A stretch of 64,000 bases of DNA from Methanosarcina sp. MSH10X1 (GTDB lineage Archaea > Halobacteriota > Methanosarcinia > Methanosarcinales > Methanosarcinaceae): contig NZ_SCHL01000001.1 of the NCBI RefSeq assembly GCF_004099695.1, positions 62,001-126,000 of the forward strand. Reading direction: 5' to 3'. This document shows positions 53,609 to 62,670 of this stretch, in pieces. The translations under genes were made by a program, and so were the position numbers. How positions within the stretch are numbered: position 1 is the stretch's first letter; each line of letters begins with the position of its first letter. The notes below the pieces were generated by a model that searched no databases, was not told the DNA's origin, and was given only the letters and a program-made list of their open reading frames with translations.

Positions 53609-55966
53609 ATGTCACTGAAAAAATATAAGCCTGGATTTCCTTTTCCAGGGAAAATAGGGCGTACGATAGATAGATCAGAACCGGCCTGGCCGGCACAACG
53701 ACGAACAAAAGATGGCTCACCCAATGTACTGTTCATTGTGCTGGACGACACAGGTTTTGGACAACTCGGTTGCTACGGCAGCCCTATTCACACACCAAAT
53801 CTGGATAGCCTGGCTGATGGAGGACTTCTCTATAATAATATGCATACGACTGGACTGTGCTCTCCATCACGCACATGCATACTGACCGGTCGAAATCACC
53901 ATTCAAACAATATGGCTGCCGTAGCCGATAATTCTACAGGTTTTCCCGGTTATAACGGGTATGTACCCTTTGAAAACGGTTTTTTGTCGGAAATACTTCT
54001 GGAACATGGATACAATACCTATGCTCTTGGCAAATGGCATTTAACGCCTCTAGAACAGATTTCGGCAACAGGACCTTATGATCGATGGCCTCTGGGGAGA
54101 GGGTTCGAACGCTTTTACGGTTTTATGGGAGGCGACACGAACCAGTATTACCCTGAGCTGGTTTATGATAATCACTATGTAATTGCTCTCCCGAGGGCTC
54201 CCGAAGAAGGTTATACCCTGAATGAGGACCTGGCTGATAGGGCTATCCAGTTCATTGCTAATACCAAACAGATCGACCCAAACAAGCCTTTTTTCCTGTA
54301 CTACTGCCCTGGAGCCACGCATGCTCCTCATCATGTTCCTAAAGAATGGGCAGATAAGTATAAAGGCAAATTTGATGACGGCTGGGAAGCTTATCGGGAG
54401 AAAACGTTCGCGCGGCAGAAAGAACTTGGTGTTATCCCGAAAAATGCCAGATTATCCTCCCATGATCCGGATGTCCCGCACTGGAACGAGTGCTCTCCTG
54501 ATGAAAAGAAGATCTACTCTCGAATGATGGAGGTTTATGCCGGGTTTCTGGAGCAGACTGATTACCATATAGGCAGGATAATACAGTTCCTGAAAGAAGC
54601 TGGTGAGTTTGAGAATACCCTGATCATGGTGATTTCAGACAATGGAGCCAGTGCCGAAGGCGGTTCCACGGGAACAATCAATGAGAACCAGTTCTTCAAC
54701 AATGTGCCCGGTTTAATGGAGGAGAGCCTTGAATACCTGGATAAACTGGGAGGGCCGGAGACGTTCAGCCACTATGCCTGGGGCTGGGCATGGGCAGGAG
54801 ATACGCCCTTCCGTCGCTGGAAACGAGAGACCTATCGCGGTGGCGTCAGTGATCCCTTTATTGTCCACTGGCCAAGAGGAATGAAAGCCAGAGGCGAGAT
54901 TAGAAACCAGTACGCCCATGCTATCGATATGGTACCAACAGTCCTGGATTGCCTGGGAATAGAGCCACCGCTGTCTATTAAGGGAATAACTCAATCAGCT
55001 ATTGAAGGAGTAAGTTTTGCACATACCTTCGACAATGCCGATGCGCCTACCAAACATCACACCCAGTACTTTGAGATGATAGGAAATCGTGCTCTGTATT
55101 ACGATGGTTGGCGCGCCGTATGTCCATGGCCCGGGCCTTCATTTGCTGAAGCAGAACATGTCTTTGGCTCGCCGATCACGGCAGATATACTGGTCGAGCT
55201 GGATGCAAAAGGCTGGGAACTTTACCATGTGGACAAAGATTGGACAGAGACCGAAAATGTGGCAGAGGAGAAGCGGTCCAGGTTAATCGAAATGATCGCC
55301 ATCTGGTATACAGAGGCCGGAAAATATAATGTGCTGCCTATCGATAGCCGTATGGTGCAACGCCTTAACGAAGAACGCCCTTCCGCTGCACCTGATAGAT
55401 CGGTTTACAAATATTATCCCGAGACTGAGCCGGTAATCCTGAGTGCGGCAGTTAATGTGCTCAACCGCTCACACCTTATTACAGCCCATGTAGATATTCC
55501 TAAAGGAGGTGCTGAAGGGGTCCTGCTAGCCAATGGCACTGTCGGCGGCGGCTATTCGTTCTATATGAAAGATGGAAAGTTGCACTATGTACACAACTAT
55601 GTAGCCAGAACTCTTCACCATCTGGAATCCTCGGAGAATGTCCCAGAGGGACGGCATCAACTCAGCTTCGAGTTCAAGGTGACAGGTAAGCCAAATCTTG
55701 CCAGAGGGGAGGGCGCACCAGGAATAGCGCAACTCTTTATAGACGGAAAATCAGTTGCCAGGGCTGATATACCTGTAACGATCCCAATTACCCTTGGAAT
55801 AACCAGCGGGCTCACCTGCGGTTCAGCCCCTGCATCGCCAATTACACCTGACTACAAGCCTCCCTTCAAGTTCACAGGCAAGATATTTAAGGTGACTGTG
55901 GACGTAAGCGGCAAGTTACACGAAGATAAGGAGGCTGAGATGCGTATGATCATGGCGCGGCAATAA
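53609..55966 (+). CDS. Cytoplasmic sulfatase 1 (formylglycine type)
   Basis: A 785-residue sulfatase. The metal site begins NVLFIVLDDTGFGQLGCYG (Asp46-Asp47), and the fGly signature LCSPSRTCILTGR has the modifiable Cys84 in C-x-P-x-R form. YALGKWHLTP, PFFLYYCPGATHAPHHVP and VISDNGAS follow as usual metal and substrate motifs. A C-terminal beta domain (about 620-785) resembles those of arylsulfatase A-like AslA enzymes. No signal peptide, so it probably acts in the cytoplasm. It needs a formylglycine-making enzyme; the anaerobic maturase at 59639 would serve. ATG 53609 follows AGGGGGG. Substrate unknown (sulfate esters of small molecules or glycans). Confidence 0.9.
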   Translation: MSLKKYKPGFPFPGKIGRTIDRSEPAWPAQRRTKDGSPNVLFIVLDDTGFGQLGCYGSPIHTPNLDSLADGGLLYNNMHTTGLCSPSRTCILTGRNHHSNNMAAVADNSTGFPGYNGYVPFENGFLSEILLEHGYNTYALGKWHLTPLEQISATGPYDRWPLGRGFERFYGFMGGDTNQYYPELVYDNHYVIALPRAPEEGYTLNEDLADRAIQFIANTKQIDPNKPFFLYYCPGATHAPHHVPKEWADKYKGKFDDGWEAYREKTFARQKELGVIPKNARLSSHDPDVPHWNECSPDEKKIYSRMMEVYAGFLEQTDYHIGRIIQFLKEAGEFENTLIMVISDNGASAEGGSTGTINENQFFNNVPGLMEESLEYLDKLGGPETFSHYAWGWAWAGDTPFRRWKRETYRGGVSDPFIVHWPRGMKARGEIRNQYAHAIDMVPTVLDCLGIEPPLSIKGITQSAIEGVSFAHTFDNADAPTKHHTQYFEMIGNRALYYDGWRAVCPWPGPSFAEAEHVFGSPITADILVELDAKGWELYHVDKDWTETENVAEEKRSRLIEMIAIWYTEAGKYNVLPIDSRMVQRLNEERPSAAPDRSVYKYYPETEPVILSAAVNVLNRSHLITAHVDIPKGGAEGVLLANGTVGGGYSFYMKDGKLHYVHNYVARTLHHLESSENVPEGRHQLSFEFKVTGKPNLARGEGAPGIAQLFIDGKSVARADIPVTIPITLGITSGLTCGSAPASPITPDYKPPFKFTGKIFKVTVDVSGKLHEDKEAEMRMIMARQ

Positions 55967-56178
55967 ACAGATAAAGCCTGGCAGATCTACAGTCATACCT
56001 TTTAAGGTCTGACAGGCCACAAACCCCGGGAATTCGCAGAAATGGTGAAGATAAATCTGATGATGAGAACCGGGAATCTTCGTGACAGGATTTGCGAATA
56101 AGGACAATATTGCAGGCAAGGGCAAAAGCAAATATGTTTTTGATAACCGGAACCAGGATGGTACTCCACCTATAATGC

Positions 56179-56460
56179 TTGCATTTTATAAGTATGGGCC
56201 TTGAGGTGCTCTTGATCTATTGTCATTACCTTTGCTGTCGACGCGCTTATAGAGAATGTAATTTTCCCGTCACTTGCGAGGTAAACCTGCAATTCTCTGC
56301 TGCTTTTTTGTTTCCTGGCCTTATTTACCGGAATTTTGCATTTGGATTATGGAGTATGCTGCTTTCAATTCTTCTTACAATCGTTTTGAAGATTTTACTT
56401 AAGGGTTTTGAAGAAACAGCCAGATTAATGGGACCAGTGGAACACATAGATAACAATTAA
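56179..56460 (+). pseudogene. Decayed C-terminal remnant of an AI-2E transporter
   Basis: The frame reads YRECNFPVTCEVNLQFSAAF, then FAFGLWSMLLSILLTIVLKI and FEETARLMG. It aligns with the last third of the intact AI-2E protein downstream (VENVVFPSIAGKGLKLSPTL, ALIAVPLTIVVKIVLESSED, TRLMAKLM). It has lost the rest and several motif residues. It sits between sulfatase 1 and the intact transporter. Confidence 0.7.
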
Positions 56461-56540
56461 AAACTAGTCAAACTGCTTTTTTCAAATCCTAATTTTAATA
56501 TTATGTATGATAACTCATATATATCCTAAATTTTATATTC

Positions 56541-56553
56541 TTTATAATATAAT
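56541..56553 (+). promoter_or_regulatory. TATA box of the first AI-2E transporter gene
   Basis: TTTATAATATAAT; the expected transcript start is near 56570, at the TTG codon that would otherwise be the longest start and well before ATA 56617. This favours the ATA start. Confidence 0.5.
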
Positions 56554-56604
56554 GCTGCAACTATTTTTTTGACGCAAAGTTCTCGGATAGGGAAGAGAAA
56601 GTTT

Positions 56605-56610
56605 GGGGAT
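56605..56610 (+). promoter_or_regulatory. Ribosome binding site of the first AI-2E gene
   Basis: GGGGAT, matching the GGTGAT part of the archaeal consensus, six bases before ATA 56617. Confidence 0.45.
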
Positions 56611-56616
56611 GTAAGC

Positions 56617-57675
56617 ATAAACACAAGTACCATTTCAACACCAGCCAAAATCCTGATTTACAGTACTGCTGCGGTTCTCCTTACACTCGGTATGAAAGCG
56701 ATTTCAGATATACTGGTACCGGTTTTTTTCGCGCTTTTTGCCTTTCTGATCTTTTCTCCTCTTGTTCACTGGCTCATGAGGAAAGGGGTTCCGGGAAAGA
56801 TCAGCGTTCTTGTGGTGATCCTTTTGTTCATGTTTGTTTTTGTTGGAACCGCAATTCTCTTTGCGAGCTCTTTACTCCAGCTCAGTGGCAGGATACCAAG
56901 CTATGAAAATCAGTTGCAGAGTATTCTGAACAGTATTTCAACATATTTGCCTGAAGCCGGAGTATCGTTGGAATCGGCTTTGCGCGATATTTCGGCATTT
57001 GCTTTCGGTGTAAGTACACAAATTATTACAGGAGCCTTAAGTGCAGGGTCAACACTTGTGCTCATTTTTATCACGACAACATTTTTGCTTCTGGATGCTG
57101 CAGGTGCGCCAAAAAAGGTACAGAGAGAAGCTGAAGGGCAGCCAGTCCATGTTTCGCGGTTTACTGAATTGAGCAGAACTGTCGTAAGCTATATGCTCCT
57201 GAGGACTGAGACCAATCTGTTTGGGGGCATTGGAGTTGCTATACTTCTTCTTATTGGGGGCATAGATTTTGCTCTTCTCTGGGGTCTCCTGTTCTTCCTG
57301 TTCGGTTATATTCCTTATCTGGGCTTTTATCTGGCAGCTATTCCACCTATTTTACTTGGCCTGTTCAAATATGGGGTTATAGGGGCAGTAGGTGTCCTTA
57401 TAGCCATCACCCTTGTCAACTTGCTCGTGGAGAATGTCGTTTTCCCGTCTATTGCGGGAAAAGGCCTCAAACTATCTCCGACGCTTGTGTTTCTTTCTTT
57501 ATTTTACTGGTCTTACGTACTGGGGACAGCAGGTGCGCTCATTGCCGTACCCCTTACAATAGTTGTAAAAATAGTTCTGGAAAGTTCCGAAGATACACGC
57601 TTGATGGCTAAACTCATGGAATCAAGTGGGGATAGAGATGAGGATGAGGAAAGGATTCTAGAAAGTTCGCCCTGA
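56617..57675 (+). CDS. AI-2E family transporter 1, probable ATA start
   Basis: A 352-residue membrane protein of the AI-2E/PerM-like family with about eight helices: DILVPVFFALFAFLIFSPLV, TFLLLDAAG, FGGIGVAILLLIGGIDFALLWG, FGYIPYLGFYLAAIPPILLG, VENVVFPSIAGKGLKLSP. Members export peptides, signals or act as Na+/H+ antiporters; the role here is unknown. The related gene at 63184 begins ATG-AAT-ACA, giving MNTDQTNNGSYSVPARIL; here ATA-AAC-ACA stands at the same place (NTSTISTPAKIL). A TTG at 56569 gives 16 more, non-homologous residues and coincides with the predicted transcript start. I prefer ATA 56617. Confidence 0.82.
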   Translation: MNTSTISTPAKILIYSTAAVLLTLGMKAISDILVPVFFALFAFLIFSPLVHWLMRKGVPGKISVLVVILLFMFVFVGTAILFASSLLQLSGRIPSYENQLQSILNSISTYLPEAGVSLESALRDISAFAFGVSTQIITGALSAGSTLVLIFITTTFLLLDAAGAPKKVQREAEGQPVHVSRFTELSRTVVSYMLLRTETNLFGGIGVAILLLIGGIDFALLWGLLFFLFGYIPYLGFYLAAIPPILLGLFKYGVIGAVGVLIAITLVNLLVENVVFPSIAGKGLKLSPTLVFLSLFYWSYVLGTAGALIAVPLTIVVKIVLESSEDTRLMAKLMESSGDRDEDEERILESSP

Positions 57676-58284
57676 AGTTCTAAAGCCCTGTGATTCCGAA
57701 AATACCAGCTAGCGGCATTGACAGCTATCTATACCCGGTTATGGCTGAGAAATTCAAAATAAATCAATGCCTCCTCCTGATTTCACATTACATTTTCTGA
57801 TCTAGGTGATGAGCTGGCAGTTTTCGTATATGGTAAAGATTTGAAAGAAAAACAGGATTGGCTAAAGAAGAAAAGTACCCCTGATTTTAAAGAATAATCC
57901 TGCTCAGCAGACCAGATAAAATTAATCAATATGCATAGGATGATATATATAAAAGAATAATTATATAAAGTGGATTATTGAACGCCGAGCCTGGGAAATC
58001 TCGAGGATTAGTTGGGGGTTGACAGAGTAATATTAACCGGTAGATACCTGGTAAGCGGTTCTGTGATAAAACATTTGATAAATCTCGGCACCCAGGTTGA
58101 AATCGATAGTATCCAAAAAAGGCCATCTTAATTAATTCACATACCTCTGAATAGTGCAGTCTGTTGAAGAATAGACGCGATACTCCGGTTTTTCAGGATT
58201 TAAAAACGGTAATGGAGACGATCGTTTCGCTTTCGTTGCCGAACTGGCTTGAAAACACAAAAATCAATAAAATCCATGATATAA
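57676..58284. other. Decayed region with coding-like fragments
   Basis: Two short plus-strand stretches look protein-like but have no proper starts. 57781-57897 reads FHITFSDLGDELAVFVYGKD then a Lys-rich end. 58012-58131 reads LGVDRVILTGRYLVSGSVIK and HLINLGTQVEIDSIQKRPS; a neighbouring phase ahead of it (LLNAEPGKSRGLVGG) could join it through a G-run frameshift. I do not recognise the parents. This looks like a graveyard of small genes. Confidence 0.4.
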
Positions 58285-58292
58285 AAGGAGGT
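58285..58292 (+). promoter_or_regulatory. Strong ribosome binding site before an ATA start
   Basis: AAGGAGGT, seven bases before ATA at 58300-58302. The paralogous gene at 58980 has ATG at the equivalent codon. Confidence 0.8.
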
Positions 58293-58299
58293 TTGAGTT

Positions 58300-58806
58300 A
58301 TAGCAACTTTAACTGTTCTGAAGTTTGAAACTATTGACGGTGCTGAAAGGGCACTTCATGTGATTCAGGATCTGAGCAAGCAGAATCTGATTAATCTGCA
58401 TGATGCAGCCATAGTTACCTGGCCTGCGGACAAGAAGAAGCCTAAAACCAAACAATTATCGGATCTATCAGGCGTAGGATCAATGAGCGGCGCTTTCTGG
58501 GGTTTGCTGTTCGGTCTTATCTTCTTCGTTCCTATATTTGGCATGGTTGTCGGTGCCGCATTGGGTGCACTCACCGGTTCCATGGCAGACGTCGGGATTA
58601 GTGATGACTTTATCAAGTCTGTCCGCAGCAAAGTGACTCCTGGTACATCAGCTCTCTTTCTTATGACCAGCGATGCCGTGAAAGATAGGGTTTTCGAAGC
58701 CATGCAGCAGTTCAATTTTGAGATAATTGCCACCAACCTGTCCAGGGAAGAAGAAGAAAAACTGCGCGCTGCCTTTGCCGAAGAGGAAGCAGCTCCAGCA
58801 CATTGA
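58300..58806 (+). CDS. DUF1269 protein, copy 1, ATA start
   Basis: A 168-residue DUF1269 protein: an N-terminal ferredoxin-like fold (ATLTVLKFETIDGAERALHV, LSKQNLINLHDAAIVTWPAD) and a glycine-zipper membrane hairpin (GAFWGLLFGLIFFVPIFGMV, GAALGALTGSM). The C-terminal lobe is VTPGTSALFLMTSDAVKDRV. The tandem copy at 58980 begins ATG-GCA-ACT-CTA; here the same codons read ATA-GCA-ACT-TTA after a perfect AAGGAGGT. Starting at GTG 58360 would delete 20 conserved residues. So initiation at ATA is the simplest reading. Function unknown; associated with stress in other microbes. Confidence 0.88.
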   Translation: MATLTVLKFETIDGAERALHVIQDLSKQNLINLHDAAIVTWPADKKKPKTKQLSDLSGVGSMSGAFWGLLFGLIFFVPIFGMVVGAALGALTGSMADVGISDDFIKSVRSKVTPGTSALFLMTSDAVKDRVFEAMQQFNFEIIATNLSREEEEKLRAAFAEEEAAPAH

Positions 58807-58979
58807 ATTCTGACCTGAAAGCCGCCCCTCCAGAAAGCAAAATTAAGGAGAACAGCGGTTTCTCAAAAACGATAGGAAGGTGGAGGAAAGGAGCAAAAGG
58901 TCGGTTCCTTTCCACATTTTTGCTTTTATTTATTTTTCAGGAAAAAAGGCTGGTAGGAGAATAAAAGGGGTTTTGAGGA

Positions 58980-59468
58980 ATGGCAACTCTAACAGTTCTG
59001 AAGTTTGAAACTACCGATGGTGCTGAAAAGGCACGTCACGTGATTGAAGATCTGAGCAAGCAGAATCTGATCACCCTGCATGATGCAGCCATAGTTACCT
59101 GGCCTGCGGATAAGAAGAAGCCAAAAACCGAGCAGTTGAAAAGTGAAACAGATAAGGGGATACTTAGCGGCGCTTTTTGGGGCATGCTCTTTGGCCTGCT
59201 TTTCTTTGTTCCTATATTAGGCCTGGTCGTTGGAGCCACAATGGGTGGAATGGCAGGGTCCATGTCCGATGTGGGCATTAACGATGAGTTCATCCGATCC
59301 GTCCGCAGCAAAGTGACTCCAGGTACGTCAGCCCTTTTTCTTATGACCAGCGATGCCGTCAAGGATAAGGTTTTCGAAGCCATGAGGCAGTTCAATTTTG
59401 AGATAATTGCTACCAACCTGTCCGAGGAAGGCGAAGAAAAACTTCGGGAAGCCTTTGCTGAGGAATAA
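58980..59468 (+). CDS. DUF1269 protein, copy 2
   Basis: A 162-residue paralogue of the gene at 58300, highly similar throughout (ATLTVLKFETTDGAEKARHV, GAFWGMLFGLLFFVPILGLV, VTPGTSALFLMTSDAVKDKV). It starts with a regular ATG at 58980 after GGGGTTTTGAGGA. The glycine-zipper hairpin suggests membrane insertion or a multimer. The two copies are separated by about 170 bases and may be expressed from one or two promoters. They stand between an AI-2E transporter and the sulfatase maturase. Confidence 0.88.
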   Translation: MATLTVLKFETTDGAEKARHVIEDLSKQNLITLHDAAIVTWPADKKKPKTEQLKSETDKGILSGAFWGMLFGLLFFVPILGLVVGATMGGMAGSMSDVGINDEFIRSVRSKVTPGTSALFLMTSDAVKDKVFEAMRQFNFEIIATNLSEEGEEKLREAFAEE

Positions 59469-59638
59469 TCCCGAATGAAAAATCAGACCTTGCCAGAGAG
59501 TTAACTCTCTGAAAACCTCATTCAGTTTCTTGAAATTGGCAACAATATAAGAGTTATGGATTTTAAAAAGTATCTTCTGCCTGCTAGATCTTTATCGCAA
59601 AAATGTGAAAAACTGCTGAAGAACAATCCCTATAGTGA

Positions 59639-60958
59639 ATGGAAATGATAGAAAACCATCTTCCTCCTCGAATTCATGTGCTGGCCAAGCCAACAGGAGC
59701 CATCTGCAACCTGGCCTGTTCCTATTGTTTTTTTCTTGACAAGGAACTGCTCTATCCCGGCAGCAGGTTCCGCATGTCAGACGACGTTCTGGAGAATTAC
59801 ATCCGGCAGCTTATCGAAGCCCACCGCAGCCCGCAGGTAACTGTTGCCTGGCAGGGGGGTGAACCTACCCTGATGGGAATCGACTTTTACCGGCATGCAA
59901 TAGAGGTGCAGGAAAAGTACAGAAAACCGGGCATGACGTTCGAAAATACTATGCAGACAAATGGTACGCTGCTTGACAACGAATGGTGCCGGTTCTTTAA
60001 GGAAAACGGTTTTCTCATCGGGATCAGCATCGATGGCCCTCGTGAACTGCACGATGCCTACCGGGTGGACAAAAAAGGGGAAGGGACTTTCGATAGGGTC
60101 ATGAGGGGGCTTCGCCTGCTACAAAAACATGGCGTGGAATATAATGTCCTGACAACAGTAAACAGGGTCAATGCCGATTATCCGCTGGAAGTCTACCGCT
60201 TTCTGCGGGACGAAGCCGGAACAGACTGGATTCAGTTCATTCCGGTTGTAGAGAGGATAAATGAGGAGGGACACTCCCTTTATCAGAAAGGGGACACGGT
60301 CTCGGACCGGTCGGTGCAACCAGAACAGTTTGGAAGCTTTCTGAACCGTATTTTCGACGAGTGGGTGAGAAATGATGTGGGCAGGGTCTTCGTGCAGACT
60401 TTTGAGGCTTCTGTACGCAGATGGCTGAACATGCCTTCAGGCATGTGCGTTTTTGAAGAGACATGTGGTATGGGGCTTGCTCTGGAGCACAATGGCGATC
60501 TCTACTCGTGCGATCATTTTGTGGAGCCGGACTACCTTCTTGGCAATATCATGGTAAAAGAGATTTCTGAGCTTGCTGCCTCGGAAAAGCAGTACAGGTT
60601 CGGTCAGGACAAACATGATACTCTGCCGCAGGAATGCCGTGAATGCGATGTGCTCTTTGCTTGCAGGGGAGAATGTCCTAAAAACCGCTTTCTTGCCACT
60701 TCTACCGGAGAAACCGGCCTGAACTACCTTTGCGGAGGCTGGAAAGCTTTCTTCCATCATATCGACTTTCCGATGCAGATCATGGCAGGCCTGATGCGCA
60801 GGGGTTATCCGGCAGAAGAGGTCATGCGAATACTGGTCCTGGAAGACGCTTTTGCCCGTGCAGGCCGAAACGACCCCTGCCCCTGTGGCAGTGGGCTCAA
60901 GTTCAAACGCTGTCACGGCCTCAAGAAAAAGGGGCCCAAAATCCGAAATATCAATTAA
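59639..60958 (+). CDS. Anaerobic sulfatase-maturating radical SAM enzyme (anSME)
   Basis: A 439-residue radical SAM/SPASM enzyme that oxidises the active Cys (or Ser) of sulfatases to formylglycine without oxygen. The SAM cluster motif is CNLACSYC (C23, C27, C30), followed by FFLDKELLYPG and AWQGGEPTLMG, typical of anSME. SPASM-domain cysteines appear in CVFEETCGMGLALEHNGDLYSCDHF and CRECDVLFACRGECPKNRF. The C-terminal tail has an added SEC-C zinc motif (RNDPCPCGSGLKFKRCHG). It lies 20 bases before sulfatase 2, so they are co-transcribed. ATG 59639, with ATG 59645 as alternative. Confidence 0.92.
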   Translation: MEMIENHLPPRIHVLAKPTGAICNLACSYCFFLDKELLYPGSRFRMSDDVLENYIRQLIEAHRSPQVTVAWQGGEPTLMGIDFYRHAIEVQEKYRKPGMTFENTMQTNGTLLDNEWCRFFKENGFLIGISIDGPRELHDAYRVDKKGEGTFDRVMRGLRLLQKHGVEYNVLTTVNRVNADYPLEVYRFLRDEAGTDWIQFIPVVERINEEGHSLYQKGDTVSDRSVQPEQFGSFLNRIFDEWVRNDVGRVFVQTFEASVRRWLNMPSGMCVFEETCGMGLALEHNGDLYSCDHFVEPDYLLGNIMVKEISELAASEKQYRFGQDKHDTLPQECRECDVLFACRGECPKNRFLATSTGETGLNYLCGGWKAFFHHIDFPMQIMAGLMRRGYPAEEVMRILVLEDAFARAGRNDPCPCGSGLKFKRCHGLKKKGPKIRNIN

Positions 60959-60978
60959 TCTATATAATGGGGATAAAA

Positions 60979-62469
60979 ATGACAGAAAAGAAACCAAACA
61001 TACTGGTCATCTGGGGAGATGACATTGGCATTAGTAACCTCAGCTGCTACAGTGACGGTCTGATGGGGTACACAACACCAAACATTGACCGGATAGCTAA
61101 TGAAGGCATAAGGTTTACGGACTCATATGGGGAGCAGAGCTGCACCGCAGGCAGGGCATCTTTTATTACAGGACAGAGTGCCTTCCGCACAGGTTTGAGT
61201 AAAGTAGGCATGCCCGGAGCAAAACTTGGAATCCGATCCGAGGACCCGACTATAGCCGAATTATTAAAGCCACTTGGTTATGCCACGGGCCAGTTTGGAA
61301 AAAATCATTTTGGAGACCGGGATGAACATTTGCCTACCCGCCACGGTTTCGATGAGTTTTTTGGCAACCTTTACCACCTTAATGCTGAGGAAGAACCGGA
61401 AAATCCGGACTATCCACCTGAGAAGGATTTTCCAGATTTTCGGAAAAATTATGGTCCGAGGGGCGTAATCCGGAGCTATTCTGACGGCCGCATTGAAGAT
61501 ACAGGCCCGCTAACACGAAAACGCATGGAAACCGTAGATCTGGAATTTCTTGAAGCAGCAACCGATTTTATTAAGCGCCAGCATGAGAATGGGAAACCGT
61601 TCTTTGTCTGGTTCAATACTACCTGGATGCACTTCAGGGTCCATGTCCCGGAGAAAATAAAGGGGCAGTCCGGGCGCTGGCAGTCGGAATATCATGATGC
61701 AATGATCGAGCACGATCGGCAGGTCGGTATGCTATTGAATTTGCTGGATGAACTTGGAATTGCCGATGACACTATAGTTGTCTACAGCACGGACAATGGG
61801 CCCCATATGAATACCTGGCCCGATGCTGCCATGACCCCGTTCCGTAACGAGAAAAACTCCTGCTGGGAAGGAGCTTTCCGCGTTCCCGAAATAATGCGCT
61901 GGCCTGCTAAGATCCAGGCAGGCAGGACTTCTAATGAGATCGTGAGTCATCTTGACTGGCTGCCCACTTTCCTTGCAGCCGCCGGAGAGCCGGACATTAA
62001 GGAGAAACTCAAAGAAGGCTATAAAGCAGGAGACAGAACTTTCAAGGTGCATCTTGACGGCTATAATCTGCTTCCATACCTTACAGAAGAAGAAAAGAAA
62101 TCCCCACGTACCGAATTCTTTTACTTTTCCGACGATGGGGACCTGGTAGCTCTCAGGTACGATAACTGGAAAATGGTCTTTATGGAGCAGCGCGTAATTG
62201 GTACCTTACAGGTCTGGGCTGAACCTTTTGTCCAGCTTCGCGTACCAAAAATCTTCAACCTGCGCACTGACCCCTATGAAAGGGCAGATCAGACCTCAAA
62301 CACCTATTATGACTGGCTGCTGGATCATGCCTTCCTGCTGGTGCCTGCCCAGGCTATTGTGGGTGATTTTTTAGCAACTTTCAAAGATTACCCTCCACGC
62401 CAGAAAGCTGCAAGTTTTACCGTGGATCAGGTTATGGACAGGCTCTTGCAGGGAATCGGGAGCACCTGA
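60979..62469 (+). CDS. Cytoplasmic sulfatase 2 (formylglycine type)
   Basis: A 496-residue sulfatase. Metal site NILVIWGDDIGISNLSCYS (Asp14-Asp15), fGly motif SCTAGRASFITGQ with Cys55 in C-x-A-x-R form, QFGKNHFGDRDEHLPTRHGF and VVYSTDNGPH. CTAGR is an accepted variant of C-x-P/A-x-R. No signal peptide. It resembles AslA-like arylsulfatases and is shorter than sulfatase 1, lacking its C-terminal beta domain. ATG 60979 follows GGGGAT; an ATG at 60967 is also in frame. Its place directly after anSME supports maturation in the same cell compartment. Substrate unknown. Confidence 0.9.
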   Translation: MTEKKPNILVIWGDDIGISNLSCYSDGLMGYTTPNIDRIANEGIRFTDSYGEQSCTAGRASFITGQSAFRTGLSKVGMPGAKLGIRSEDPTIAELLKPLGYATGQFGKNHFGDRDEHLPTRHGFDEFFGNLYHLNAEEEPENPDYPPEKDFPDFRKNYGPRGVIRSYSDGRIEDTGPLTRKRMETVDLEFLEAATDFIKRQHENGKPFFVWFNTTWMHFRVHVPEKIKGQSGRWQSEYHDAMIEHDRQVGMLLNLLDELGIADDTIVVYSTDNGPHMNTWPDAAMTPFRNEKNSCWEGAFRVPEIMRWPAKIQAGRTSNEIVSHLDWLPTFLAAAGEPDIKEKLKEGYKAGDRTFKVHLDGYNLLPYLTEEEKKSPRTEFFYFSDDGDLVALRYDNWKMVFMEQRVIGTLQVWAEPFVQLRVPKIFNLRTDPYERADQTSNTYYDWLLDHAFLLVPAQAIVGDFLATFKDYPPRQKAASFTVDQVMDRLLQGIGST

Positions 62470-62646
62470 GTGTGAAGGAAGCAAAAAGAACAAATCGGGC
62501 TAATTGCCTGTTAATTCAACCTGAATATCAGAACTGAGACAAGCGGGAAACAGGTTTTAAACGCTGGACAGCTGGATTTTAAGCGAATCAGGTGATCTAT
62601 GCCGGTAATTTTGGAAATCTCCAAAATGTACAGGGTGTAACATGTG

Positions 62647-62664
62647 CATGGGTATATACCCATG
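62647..62664. promoter_or_regulatory. Perfect 18-bp palindrome with TATATA centre
   Basis: CATGGGTATATACCCATG downstream of sulfatase 2 and upstream of the decayed AI-2E copy. It could be an operator overlapping a promoter. Confidence 0.5.
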
Positions 62665-62670
62665 TGATAC

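Noticed and set aside
60730-60978. N-terminal extension of sulfatase 2 back to 60730
   Set aside because: It overlaps the maturase in another phase, does not resemble sulfatases, and ATG 60979 has its own GGGGAT site.
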